A stretch of 35,110 bases of DNA from Deltaproteobacteria bacterium PRO3 (GTDB taxonomy: Bacteria > UBA10199 > DSSB01): contig SZOV01000026.1 of the NCBI GenBank assembly GCA_030263375.1, forward strand, positions 1 to 35,110, in the 5' to 3' direction. Shown here piece by piece: positions 25,059 through 33,213 of the stretch. The notes beneath the pieces were generated by a model. It was not told where the DNA came from and ran no database searches. It saw only the letters and a program-made list of their open reading frames with translations. Position numbers and translations under genes: made by a program. Every line of letters begins with the position of its first letter. The stretch's first letter is position 1.

Positions 25059-26612
25059 TCATTGGACAAATTTTTCAATCCACGCCAAGGCCGCCCGCAT
25101 TCCATCCACCGCCGCGCTGGTGATGCCGCCCGCGTAGCCCGGACCCTCGCCGCAGGGGAAGAGCCCCTCGGTCGACACGCTCTCGAAGGTTTCCGGGTCG
25201 CGGGGGATGCGGACCGGCGAGGAGGTGCGCGACTCCACCGCGTGCAGGACCGCGTCGGGGTGGGCGAAGCCGCGGCGCCGGCGGTCGAAATCCAAGAGCC
25301 CCTTTCGCAGGTAATCGACGATCCACTCCGGCAGCAGCTTCGAGAGATCCGCCGCCACGATGCCGGAGGGACAGCTCGACTTGGCCGTGACCGGGCCCTC
25401 GCGGCCCTCCAGAAAATCCTCCAGGCGCTGCGCCGGGATCGCCCGGCCCTCGCCGCGCGCGCGGCTCGCGGCGTAGACTTGGCGCTCGATCCCGCGCTGG
25501 AACTCCATCATCTTGAAGGGCCCCTCGCCGGCGACGCGCCAGGTGTCGACGCTGCAGACCACGGCCGCGTTCGCCCACTTGGAATTGCGGTGGTAGTTGC
25601 TCATCCCGTTGACGACGATCGTCCCGGGGTCGGTGGTGCTGGAGATGACGTAGCCGCCCGGACACATGCAGAAGGTGTAGACGCCGACCTTTTCGGCATC
25701 CCAATAGCTTTGCAGCTTGTACTGCGCCGTCTCCAAGCCCGGCAGGCCGCAGGCCTCGCCGTATTGCCAGCGGTCGATAGTAGCCTGGGGGTGCTCGATG
25801 CGCAGCCCCAAGGCGAAGGGCTTCGGCTCGAAACAGACCCCCTGCGATTGCAGGGTATGAAAAAAATCCCCCGCGCTGTGCCCGCAGGCCAAGATAAGCC
25901 CGGTGCCCGCGACTTTCGTCCCGTCGGCCAAGACGACGCCCTGCGTCCGGTTGCCGGCCAGGTCCAAGGCCTCGACCCGCGTGTCAAAGCGCAGCTCGGC
26001 CCCGCGCGCGATCAGGTCGTCGCTCATCTTCTTGATGACCTCGCGGATCAAATTGCTGCCGACGTGCGGGTTGTAGACATAGGCGATCTCCGGCGGCGCG
26101 CCGTAGTCGACGAAGGCCCGCATCACGCGCGGGATCAGCGGGCTCTTGATCCGCGTGATCAGCTTGCCGTCGCTGAAGGTACCGGCCCCGCCCTCGCCGT
26201 TGCAGACGTTGCTGTCCGGATCGAGCTCGCCGCGCCGCCAGTAGCGGCTGATCTTGAGCATCCGCGCGTGGGTCCGCGCGCCGCGCTCGAAGAGGACGGG
26301 CTTGATCCCGTGGGCCAGAAAGGTGTGGGCCGCGAAGAGCCCCGCCGGCCCCGCGCCCAGGATGAGCGGCGGCGGCCCCTTCCAGGAGACCTGCGGAAAA
26401 GGCTCGAAGGTCCGCGCGACCTCCTCTCCCCGGAAATAGACCTCGAGGGAGTAGACCCAGGCCAGCTTGTGCCGTTGCCGGGCGTCGAGGCTGCGCTTCA
26501 GGACGCGGATGTCGCCGATTTGATCGGGGGTAATACCCAGGTGCGCGGCAACCAAGGCCGCGAGATCGGGGTCCCGTTGGTAGGGAATGCGAAATTCGTG
26601 AAGGACCTTCAT
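25059..26612 (-). CDS. FAD-dependent dehydrogenase, COG2509 type
   Basis: A 517-aa flavoprotein. An N-terminal ferredoxin-like domain (about 1-80; HEFRIPYQRDPD) precedes a Rossmann FAD-binding motif (PLILGAGPAGLFAAHTFL, about 83-100), NGEGGAGTFSDGKL, a second nucleotide-related segment around GLILACGHSAGDF, CPGGYVISS, and the C-terminal FAD contact GEGPGYAGGITSAAVDGMRAA. This is the pattern of the uncharacterised FAD-dependent dehydrogenases of COG2509, which have no agreed substrate. Several Cys (SNVCNGEGG, FCMCPGG, SSCPSG) are typical of the group. GGGAG lies 5 bases before the ATG. It follows the TetR gene by 60 bases on the same strand and may be in its operon. Confidence 0.9.
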   Translation of the reverse strand: MKVLHEFRIPYQRDPDLAALVAAHLGITPDQIGDIRVLKRSLDARQRHKLAWVYSLEVYFRGEEVARTFEPFPQVSWKGPPPLILGAGPAGLFAAHTFLAHGIKPVLFERGARTHARMLKISRYWRRGELDPDSNVCNGEGGAGTFSDGKLITRIKSPLIPRVMRAFVDYGAPPEIAYVYNPHVGSNLIREVIKKMSDDLIARGAELRFDTRVEALDLAGNRTQGVVLADGTKVAGTGLILACGHSAGDFFHTLQSQGVCFEPKPFALGLRIEHPQATIDRWQYGEACGLPGLETAQYKLQSYWDAEKVGVYTFCMCPGGYVISSTTDPGTIVVNGMSNYHRNSKWANAAVVCSVDTWRVAGEGPFKMMEFQRGIERQVYAASRARGEGRAIPAQRLEDFLEGREGPVTAKSSCPSGIVAADLSKLLPEWIVDYLRKGLLDFDRRRRGFAHPDAVLHAVESRTSSPVRIPRDPETFESVSTEGLFPCGEGPGYAGGITSAAVDGMRAALAWIEKFVQ

Positions 26613-26672
26613 GCTTCTCCCGGCCGCGATTTATGCGGCAAAGGATTCCTAAAAAATTATCCCGGCGATCGC

Positions 26673-27338
26673 TTAGCCCCGCGCCCGCTTCGGCGCCTCG
26701 GCCTCCTCGATGCTGCCCAGGATCGCGTCCAAGCCACCGCGCAGCGCGGGGTGGATGATGCCGGTGATGACGAAGGTGTAGATCTCGCGCTCGATGTCGC
26801 GGATCGCGGGCTTCTCGGTGCCCAGGACGTACTGGTAAAATACCTCTTTCACCGCGCCCAGCAGGCAGACCGCCAGCACGCCGACGTCGCCCTCGCGCAC
26901 GAAGCCCATCTTCTGCCCCTGCCTGAGGCCGCGGCGGATGTAGTCGAGGACCAGCTCATAGAATTTTCGGATGTGCTCGTCGAACTCGCTGTCCAGGCCC
27001 ACCGCGTCGCTGAACACCAGCTTGATCCACAGCGGGTTCTTCATCAGCAGCGCGGTCACCCGCCGCAGGTTGCCCATGATCTGCGCCGGGATCTGGTCGA
27101 CGGCGTCGAGCGGCAGGGCGCGGATCTGCCCCGCGATCTCCTGGAAGATCTGCGCGATGATCGCCTCGAAGATCTCGCGCTTGCCCTCGAAGTAAAGATA
27201 GAAGGTGCCGCGCGCGACCTTCGCCTGCGCGATGATGTCGGAGACCTGCGTGTCGTGATAGCCCTTCTTGCCGAAGGCGGCCAAGGCGGCCTGCATCAGT
27301 TGAGTTTTGCGCTGCTCTTTGTCGAGGTGTTGGCCCAT
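26673..27338 (-). CDS. TetR-family transcriptional regulator
   Basis: A 221-aa repressor-type protein. The N-terminal helix-turn-helix is standard for the family: LMQAALAAFGKKGYHDTQVSDIIAQAKVARGTFYLYFEGKRE contains helices 1-4, with the GTFYLYF signature at about 44-50. The helical remainder would bind an effector and dimerise. It is divergent from the ether-lipid operon, and a palindrome of the TetR operator type lies between them, so regulation of that operon and of itself is likely. A fatty acid or acyl-CoA ligand would make sense but is inferred from the neighbours. The ATG has no ribosome binding site at normal distance; a perfect AAGGAGGT lies 39 bases upstream beyond a stable hairpin (27346-27373). 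Confidence 0.93.
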   Translation of the reverse strand: MGQHLDKEQRKTQLMQAALAAFGKKGYHDTQVSDIIAQAKVARGTFYLYFEGKREIFEAIIAQIFQEIAGQIRALPLDAVDQIPAQIMGNLRRVTALLMKNPLWIKLVFSDAVGLDSEFDEHIRKFYELVLDYIRRGLRQGQKMGFVREGDVGVLAVCLLGAVKEVFYQYVLGTEKPAIRDIEREIYTFVITGIIHPALRGGLDAILGSIEEAEAPKRARG

Positions 27339-27345
27339 AAAAGCT

Positions 27346-27373
27346 GCGGGCCCCGCATGGGGGGGGTGCCCGC
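27346..27373 (-). other. Hairpin between a strong Shine-Dalgarno and the TetR start codon
   Basis: In the mRNA, GCGGGC pairs with GCCCGC, extended by CCC/GGG across a one-base bulge, within a segment holding a run of eight C (27359-27366 on the opposite strand). AAGGAGGT (27378-27385) lies just upstream. Folding out the hairpin leaves about 12 bases between AGGAGG and the ATG at 27338. Confidence 0.45.
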
Positions 27374-27439
27374 CAAGACCTCCTTCTCATACCTCGGCAC
27401 CCCCTGTCAAATACTGGAAAAATCATAGGAAATTAGCCC

Positions 27440-27469
27440 AAGATTAAACTGACATGTCAGTCTAATTTT
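27440..27469. promoter_or_regulatory. TetR-type operator between the regulator and the ether-lipid operon
   Basis: ACTGACATGTCAGT (27448-27461) is a perfect 14-bp palindrome, extended to 15-base half-sites with 13 of 15 matching. It lies in the 206-bp divergent gap. On the minus strand a TATGAT (27427-27422) lies just downstream of it and could be the -10 box of the regulator gene, so binding would cover the -35 area. Confidence 0.7.
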
Positions 27470-27544
27470 GACTTGTTTTTCCTCGAAAATTCGTCTAGCT
27501 CAAGGCCCATTCTTTCCCGGGAAATCTTTACAGAGGAATCGCGC

Positions 27545-29359
27545 ATGGAAAACTCGCCGACCCGCATCTTCCCCCCGGCCCCCGCTCCCAAGCCCGATGA
27601 AGAAGAGAGCCTCGACGTCTGGGGCTTCCGCGACACGAAATTCGAAATCCTAAACAACGGCAGCGTCCGACTCACCGGCTCGCGTTACTCGCTCTGCGGC
27701 CAGGAGCTGCCCTCGCTGCTCCCCTGGGTGAGCGAGGTCATGAAAGTGCCGGTGCGCGCCGACGACGTCTATCCGCCGGCCTATCCCACGCCCATCCCCG
27801 AGGCGCTGGCGCACCCCCAGTTCCTCGCCGAGCTGCGCAAGACCTTCGCCGAGGACCAGCTGAGCCAGGACCCGAAGATCCGCCTGCGCCACGGCCACGG
27901 CCACACCCAAGAGGAGATGTTCGCGATCAAGTACGGCAAGATCGGACGCATCCCCGACCTGGTCGTCTTCCCCACCGAGGAAGGACAGGTCGCGGCCCTG
28001 GTCGAGGCGGCGCTGAAGTACGAGGCCTGCCTCATCCCCTTCGGCGGCGGAACCTCGGTGACCGAGGCCCTGCGCTGCCCCGAAAACGAGGCCCGCTTCA
28101 TCGTCTCGGTCGACATGCGCCGCATGAACCGCATCCTCTGGATCGATCCGGTCAATCGCATGGCCTGCATCCAGGCCGGCGCGGTGGGCCGCCACATCGT
28201 CGAGCAGCTCAAGGGCTACGGCTTCACGATGGGCCACGAGCCCGACTCGATCGAGTTCTCCACCCTGGGCGGCTGGATCGCCACCCACGCCAGCGGCATG
28301 AAGAAGAACCGCTACGGCAACATCGAGGATCTCGTCCTCGACATCCACGCCGTGACCGCCGCGGGCAAATTGGAGCGCAGCTCGGTCACCCCCCGCGAGT
28401 CGGTGGGCAGCGATCCGCGGCTCTGGCTCTTCGGATCGGAGGGAAACTTGGGCATCGTCACCTCAGCGGTGGTGAAGCTCTTCCCCCTGCCGGAAGTGCA
28501 GAACTACGGATCGATCCTCTTCCCCACTTTCCAGGACGGCGTCGCCTTCCTCTACGAGCTCGCCCAGACCCACGCGGTGCCCGCCAGCATCCGCCTGGTC
28601 GACAACCTGCAATTCCAATTCGGCATGGCGCTCAAGCCCAAGGCGACGGGGCTCAAGGCGCTGAAGAGCAAGCTGGAAAAATTCTTCGTCGTGAAGCTGA
28701 AGGGCTTCGACCCGCAGCAGATGGTCGCCTGCACCATCGTCTTCGAGGGCAGCCGTGCCGAGGTCGCCGCGCAAGAGAAGACGGTCTACGGCCTGGCCAA
28801 GCGCCACGGCGGGATGAAGGCCGGCGCCGAGAACGGCATCCGCGGCTACCAGCTGACCTTCGGCATCGCCTACATCCGCGACTTCGTGATGAAGCACTAC
28901 TTCCTCGCCGAGTCCTTCGAGACCTCGGTGCCCTGGAGCCAGGCCGAGGCGCTCTGCGCCAACGTCAAGCGGCGCCTGGCCGAGGAGTACGAACGCCGTA
29001 AGCTGCCCGGCAAGCCCTTCATCACCTGCCGGGTGACCCAGGTCTACGAGACCGGCGTCTGCGTCTACTTCTACTTCGGCTACTATTATAAGGGCGTTCC
29101 CCATCCTTCCGAGGTCTACGCCGAGCTCGAAGTCATCGCCCGCGAGGAAATTTTGAAAAACGGCGGCTCGCTCTCCCACCACCACGGGATCGGTAAGCTT
29201 CGCCAGCGCTTCCTCCCGCAGATCAAGTCGCCCGCGACCCTCGCCTGGGTCGAGCAGGCCAAGCGCGCCCTCGATCCCCACAACGTCTTCGGCAGCGCCA
29301 ACCAGGGGGTCGGGGCGAAGGACTCGCCGGCCCCGAAGGCCGCGGGAGGCGCGCAATGA
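27545..29359 (+). CDS. agpS: Alkyldihydroxyacetonephosphate synthase (AGPS), ether-lipid synthesis
   Basis: A 604-aa FAD enzyme of the vanillyl-alcohol-oxidase fold. AGPS exchanges the acyl chain of acyl-DHAP for a fatty alcohol and so makes the ether bond of alkyl-DHAP. The match to animal AGPS is close in many blocks: IPFGGGTSVTEAL (FAD phosphate loop), GHEPDSIEFSTLGGWIATHASGMKKNRYGNIEDLV, GSEGNLGIVTSA, PASIRLVDNLQFQFG, GFDPQQ, GYQLTFGIAYIRD, ESFETSVPW, CRVTQVYETG, and the active-site run GGSLSHHHGIGKLR near the C-terminus. The length fits the bacterial and mature animal enzymes; there is no peroxisomal presequence. The ATG at 27545 has AGAGGAA six bases upstream; an earlier start at 27473 lacks this. 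It is first in a four-gene operon, and its stop overlaps the next start (ATGA). Confidence 0.93.
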   Translation: MENSPTRIFPPAPAPKPDEEESLDVWGFRDTKFEILNNGSVRLTGSRYSLCGQELPSLLPWVSEVMKVPVRADDVYPPAYPTPIPEALAHPQFLAELRKTFAEDQLSQDPKIRLRHGHGHTQEEMFAIKYGKIGRIPDLVVFPTEEGQVAALVEAALKYEACLIPFGGGTSVTEALRCPENEARFIVSVDMRRMNRILWIDPVNRMACIQAGAVGRHIVEQLKGYGFTMGHEPDSIEFSTLGGWIATHASGMKKNRYGNIEDLVLDIHAVTAAGKLERSSVTPRESVGSDPRLWLFGSEGNLGIVTSAVVKLFPLPEVQNYGSILFPTFQDGVAFLYELAQTHAVPASIRLVDNLQFQFGMALKPKATGLKALKSKLEKFFVVKLKGFDPQQMVACTIVFEGSRAEVAAQEKTVYGLAKRHGGMKAGAENGIRGYQLTFGIAYIRDFVMKHYFLAESFETSVPWSQAEALCANVKRRLAEEYERRKLPGKPFITCRVTQVYETGVCVYFYFGYYYKGVPHPSEVYAELEVIAREEILKNGGSLSHHHGIGKLRQRFLPQIKSPATLAWVEQAKRALDPHNVFGSANQGVGAKDSPAPKAAGGAQ

Positions 29360-32046
29360 CCAAGCCTGGCCACCATGTCCTGATCACCGGCGTCACCGGC
29401 TTCGTCGGCAAGGTCGTCTTAGAAGAGATCCTGCGCCGCGCGGAAGAGTTCGACCTGGAGAAGGTCTACGTCCTGATCCGCTCCGGCAAGAAGGGCCACT
29501 CGCCCCAAGAGCGCTTCCACCACGAGGTCGCGACCTCGCCCTGCTTCTCGAAGCTGCCGGCCGGCTGGGAAGACCGCGTCGCCGTCGTCGGCGGCGAGCT
29601 GAGCGAGACCGCCTGCGGCCTGAACGCCGCCGACCGCGAGACGCTGGGCGGACAACTCACGCACATCATCAACTGCGCCGCCTCGGTCGAATTCGACCTC
29701 CCCCTGCCCGTCGCGGCCAAGGCCAACATCGCCAGCAGCCTCCATGTTCTCGAGCTGGCCAAGTCCTGCCGGCGCCTGAAGCGCTTCGTCAACGTCTCCA
29801 CCGCCTACGTGACGCCGCACCGCGGGACGAACGTCCCCGTCGCCGAGGCGCCGGTCGCCCTGCCGCGCCCGGCCCGCGAGATCTATCAAGACATCCTCGA
29901 CGGGAAATTCGACGCGCGCAAGCTCTTGAAAGAGACGGGACACCCCAACACCTATACCCTGACCAAGTGCCTCTCCGAGCACCTGCTGCTGGAAAACCGC
30001 GGCGAGGTCCCCTTAAGCATCGTGCGGCCCAGCATCGTCTCGGCCTGCTGGAAGCACCCCTTCCCCGGCTGGATCGACAGCCGCGCGGCCTTCGCCGGCT
30101 TCGTCGCCCTGATCGGCGCGGGCTACCTGCGGGCGGTGGTCGTCGACGAGGCCACGCTGCTCGACATCGTCCCCTGCGACGTGGTCGCCGACCGCATCCT
30201 GCGCAGCGCCTTCACCGATTCCGACGCCGCGCCCGGCGAACCCGCCATCCGCTACGCGGTGGCCGGCAAGCGCCACAGCTGCTCGGTGCGCGAGAACATC
30301 GACGTGATCGAGGGCTACTTCCGCCGCTACCCCCTCGACCGCTACCCGCACCTGCGCTACACCGGGCCCGACAACCTGACCTTCCGCCTGCGCCACTGGC
30401 AGTGGCACCTGGGTCCCGGCAAGGCCCTGGCCGCCTGGTTCAAGCTGAGCGGCAACGAGAAGAAACGAAAGCAGGTCGAGCGCCTCACCGGCCAGCTGCA
30501 TTATTTGAATACGGGTTTTCCCTACTTCACGCACTGCACCTTCGACTTCCGCCCCTCGATGCCGATCGACGACGTAGATTTCGAGAAAAAGGCCTACATC
30601 GAGACGGTGTGCAGCGGCGTCTACCGCTTTTTGATGAAGAAGGACGAACGCGAGGTCCCCTTCGCGGGGCGCAAGCACCGCGGCTTCGAGGGCGACCTGC
30701 GCTGGACCGCCTCGCGGCCCAAGGGCAACGGCGCGATCCGCGCCTCGGCCTACCTGGCGCGCAAGGTGCTGCGCCGCTCGGCGGACGCCATCACCTTCGA
30801 CCGCAAGGCCTTCGAGGCCGCGCGCCGCGCTATCCCCGACGACACCCTGCTGGTGATCGTCCCCACGCACCGCAGCTACCTAGATTTCATCCTCTGCTCT
30901 TATCTCTTCTTCGCCTATCCCGAGCTGGGGATCGCCATCCCGCACATCGCGGCGGCGCAGGAGTTCGGCAAGATCCCGCTGCTCGGCAAGGTCATCCGCA
31001 AAACCCAGGCCTTCTACGTCCAGCGCGGCCTGGGCCGCGAAAACCCCGAGCTGACGCGGCAGATCCACGACTTGGTGAGTCGCAAGCAGGCCTTGGAGTT
31101 CTTCATCGAGGGCACGCGCAGCCGCTCGCGCCAGGCCTTGAAGCCGCGGCGCGGGATCCTCAAGTGCCTCCAGGCCTCGGGCCAGGCCTGCAGCATCTTG
31201 CCGATCTCGATCAGCTACGACCGCCTGCCCGAAGAAAACTCTTTCCAACGCGAGCTGAGCGGGGCGCCCAAGCCCAAGATGCGTCTGGGCGGCCTCTTGG
31301 CCTGGATCGGCCGCGTCCTGCGCGGCGAGATCCGCTTGGGCCGCATCCACATGACCTGCGGCCGGCCCCTGACGATGAACCTCGACAGCGACCTGAACGG
31401 ACTGAGCCTCCAGGTGATGGCCGAGCTGCAGGCGGGCCTGGCGCCCACCACCCACCACCTGCGCAGCTTTTTGCAAAAGCACCCCCTGCCGGGCATCGGC
31501 CTGGACTGGCTGAAGTCGGCCATCGAGGCCCGCGGCGGCCGCGTCCTGGAGAGCCCGCTCAAGGGGGAAGAGAAGGTCGACCCGACGATCGCCGCGACCT
31601 TCCACTACCAGTGGAGCCACTATTTCTTCCCCGAGGCCCTGGCCGCCTTTCCGGAGCACCCGGCGATCCGGCATTTCCTGCGAGGTAATCTTTACATGGA
31701 AGTCCCCACGCCGCGCCCCGGCGCGGCGGGCGACGAGCGCCTTGGCTCGGTACTCCAAGCCCTCTTCCAGCCCCTCTGCCGCGACTACTTCGGCGCAGCG
31801 GAGGCCCTGGGAGAGCGCCCGGGCCACGTGCCGCTCCGCTCCGCCGTGGAGCTGCTGCCGGAGATCCCCGGCGCGCACCTGCCGCACCTCGAGGCCTGCC
31901 TCGAGGACCTCGTCGCGCGCGAGATCCTCGTCCAGCTGCCCAAGGGCGAGGGTTACGCCTGGGGGCCGAAGGCGCAGGACTTGAATCGTTACCGCGAGGC
32001 CTGCCGCTGGCCGGAGGGCGCCGCGCGTCTGGCGGCGGTGGGTTGA
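29356..32046 (+). CDS. Fatty acyl-CoA reductase fused to GNPAT/PlsB-type DHAP acyltransferase
   Basis: An 896-aa two-enzyme fusion. Residues about 1-380 are an alcohol-forming fatty acyl-CoA reductase of the extended SDR type: NAD(P)H motif TGVTGFVGK, NCAASVEFD, FVNVSTAYV and the catalytic YTLTK, with a shortened C-terminal FAR domain to about 440. Residues about 450-730 are a glycerolipid acyltransferase: motif I PTHRSYLDF (His505, Asp510), motif II AFYVQRG, motif III FFIEGTRSRS (from about 582) and motif IV PISISYD, followed by GAPKPK and GGLL as in animal DHAP acyltransferase (GNPAT) rather than E. coli PlsB. The last 170 residues are helical. One chain would thus make both the fatty alcohol and acyl-DHAP that the upstream AGPS combines. 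The 4-nt overlap with agpS supports coupled translation. Which acyl acceptor is used (DHAP or glycerol-3-phosphate) is inferred. Confidence 0.92.
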   Translation: MTKPGHHVLITGVTGFVGKVVLEEILRRAEEFDLEKVYVLIRSGKKGHSPQERFHHEVATSPCFSKLPAGWEDRVAVVGGELSETACGLNAADRETLGGQLTHIINCAASVEFDLPLPVAAKANIASSLHVLELAKSCRRLKRFVNVSTAYVTPHRGTNVPVAEAPVALPRPAREIYQDILDGKFDARKLLKETGHPNTYTLTKCLSEHLLLENRGEVPLSIVRPSIVSACWKHPFPGWIDSRAAFAGFVALIGAGYLRAVVVDEATLLDIVPCDVVADRILRSAFTDSDAAPGEPAIRYAVAGKRHSCSVRENIDVIEGYFRRYPLDRYPHLRYTGPDNLTFRLRHWQWHLGPGKALAAWFKLSGNEKKRKQVERLTGQLHYLNTGFPYFTHCTFDFRPSMPIDDVDFEKKAYIETVCSGVYRFLMKKDEREVPFAGRKHRGFEGDLRWTASRPKGNGAIRASAYLARKVLRRSADAITFDRKAFEAARRAIPDDTLLVIVPTHRSYLDFILCSYLFFAYPELGIAIPHIAAAQEFGKIPLLGKVIRKTQAFYVQRGLGRENPELTRQIHDLVSRKQALEFFIEGTRSRSRQALKPRRGILKCLQASGQACSILPISISYDRLPEENSFQRELSGAPKPKMRLGGLLAWIGRVLRGEIRLGRIHMTCGRPLTMNLDSDLNGLSLQVMAELQAGLAPTTHHLRSFLQKHPLPGIGLDWLKSAIEARGGRVLESPLKGEEKVDPTIAATFHYQWSHYFFPEALAAFPEHPAIRHFLRGNLYMEVPTPRPGAAGDERLGSVLQALFQPLCRDYFGAAEALGERPGHVPLRSAVELLPEIPGAHLPHLEACLEDLVAREILVQLPKGEGYAWGPKAQDLNRYREACRWPEGAARLAAVG

Positions 32047-32077
32047 TGGATTCGTAGGTTTGCACAGGAGCGTGAAT

Positions 32078-33157
32078 ATGAAAAAAATTCCCTTCCTCGT
32101 CACCGGCGCCACCGGCTTCGTCGGCCGCCACCTGCTCCAGGCCTTGAGCCAAGACCCCGAGGTCCTGCCGATCGCCCTGGTCCGCGACAAGAAAAGTTGG
32201 GCCTCCCAAAACTGGACCCACGGCCTGAAGGGCGTCGAGCTGATCGAGGGCTCGGTGACCGAGCCGAAAAAATGGAAGGACGATCCGCGCCTACAGGGCC
32301 TGGGCGGAATCTACCACCTGGCCGCCGTCATCAAGCACACGCGGCGCGAGCCCGAGGAGATGCTGCGCACCAACGTCGAGGGGCTGCTGCGCATGGTCGA
32401 GCTGGGCGCAGAGCGGAAATGCCGCGTCCTCTTCGTCTCCACCTCCGGGACGGTGGGCTGCTTCGCGACGCCGGACCGCCAGGCGGACGAGAAATCGCCC
32501 TACCAAGAGGCGACCGTCGGCTCTTGGCCCTACTACGCCTCGAAGATCCGCGCCGAGCGCGAGGGCCGCAAGCTGGCCGAGTCGCTGGGCGTCGAGCTGG
32601 TGATCCTGCGCCCGCCGGTGCTGCTGGGCCCGGGCGATCACCGGATGCGCGCTACCAGCCACATCGCCCGCCTGCTGCGCGGCAAGCTCCCCTTCATCGT
32701 CAACGGCGGGATGCACTTCGTCGACATCCGCGACGTGACGCAGGCCATGCTCCGCGCCATGCGGATCTCGCGCCCCAAGCCCGTCTACCACCTCTGCGGG
32801 ACCGCCTACCGCATCGAGGCCTTTTTCAAAAAAGTCGCCGAGCTGGGCGGGGTGCCTCCGCCCAAGCTGCAACTGCCGCCGCTGGCGGCCAAGCTGCTCG
32901 CCAAGACCTCGGGCCTGCTCGACCGCTTCCTCCCGCCCCGCCCCCACCCCATCCTGCCGGACCCCGTGGTCTTCGAGATGGCCTCGAAGCACTGGGGCCT
33001 GAGCTCGCTCTATGCCAAGGAAGACCTGGGTTTTGTCTCGCGCAACCCCGAGACGACGCTGCGCGACACCATCCAGTGGCTGAAGGAGAATGTCCCGGAG
33101 CTGAAGGAAAAGGCCGCCGCCGAGCTGGGGCTGGAGGGCGCCGGGATGAAGCCTTGA
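32078..33157 (+). CDS. NAD-dependent epimerase/dehydratase-like SDR
   Basis: A 359-aa extended short-chain dehydrogenase. TGATGFVGRHL is the nucleotide-binding glycine motif, YHLAAVIKHT and LFVSTSGTVG are the expected strands, and YYASK holds the catalytic Tyr and Lys, followed by LRPPVLLGPGD. It is most like 3-beta-hydroxysteroid-dehydrogenase/epimerase-type members. In this operon an alkyl- or acyl-DHAP reductase, the next step of ether-lipid synthesis, is an attractive role, but the animal enzyme is a classical SDR and the sequence does not settle the substrate. AGGAG lies 7 bases before the ATG at 32078; a TTG at 32060 is a poorer start. It follows the fusion gene after 31 bases. Confidence 0.9.
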   Translation: MKKIPFLVTGATGFVGRHLLQALSQDPEVLPIALVRDKKSWASQNWTHGLKGVELIEGSVTEPKKWKDDPRLQGLGGIYHLAAVIKHTRREPEEMLRTNVEGLLRMVELGAERKCRVLFVSTSGTVGCFATPDRQADEKSPYQEATVGSWPYYASKIRAEREGRKLAESLGVELVILRPPVLLGPGDHRMRATSHIARLLRGKLPFIVNGGMHFVDIRDVTQAMLRAMRISRPKPVYHLCGTAYRIEAFFKKVAELGGVPPPKLQLPPLAAKLLAKTSGLLDRFLPPRPHPILPDPVVFEMASKHWGLSSLYAKEDLGFVSRNPETTLRDTIQWLKENVPELKEKAAAELGLEGAGMKP

Positions 33158-33213
33158 GCTTCCTCGCAAAATAGTCCATGTTGCGGCCCAGTCGGGAGGC
33201 CGCGCCGCGACCC

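Noticed and set aside
27300-27376. Short leader ORF starting at TTG after AAGGAGGT and ending over Met15 of the TetR protein
   Set aside because: The TTG is only about 2 bases from AGGAGG, too close for initiation, and the peptide has no notable features.
25062-27428. 788-aa plus-strand open frame across the FAD dehydrogenase and TetR genes
   Set aside because: Both opposite-strand genes are clear family members. The frame is the antisense shadow of high-GC coding sequence.
29967-31688. 573-aa plus-strand frame within the acyl-CoA reductase/acyltransferase gene
   Set aside because: Pro/Arg-rich out-of-frame translation of a gene with catalytic motifs intact in its own frame.
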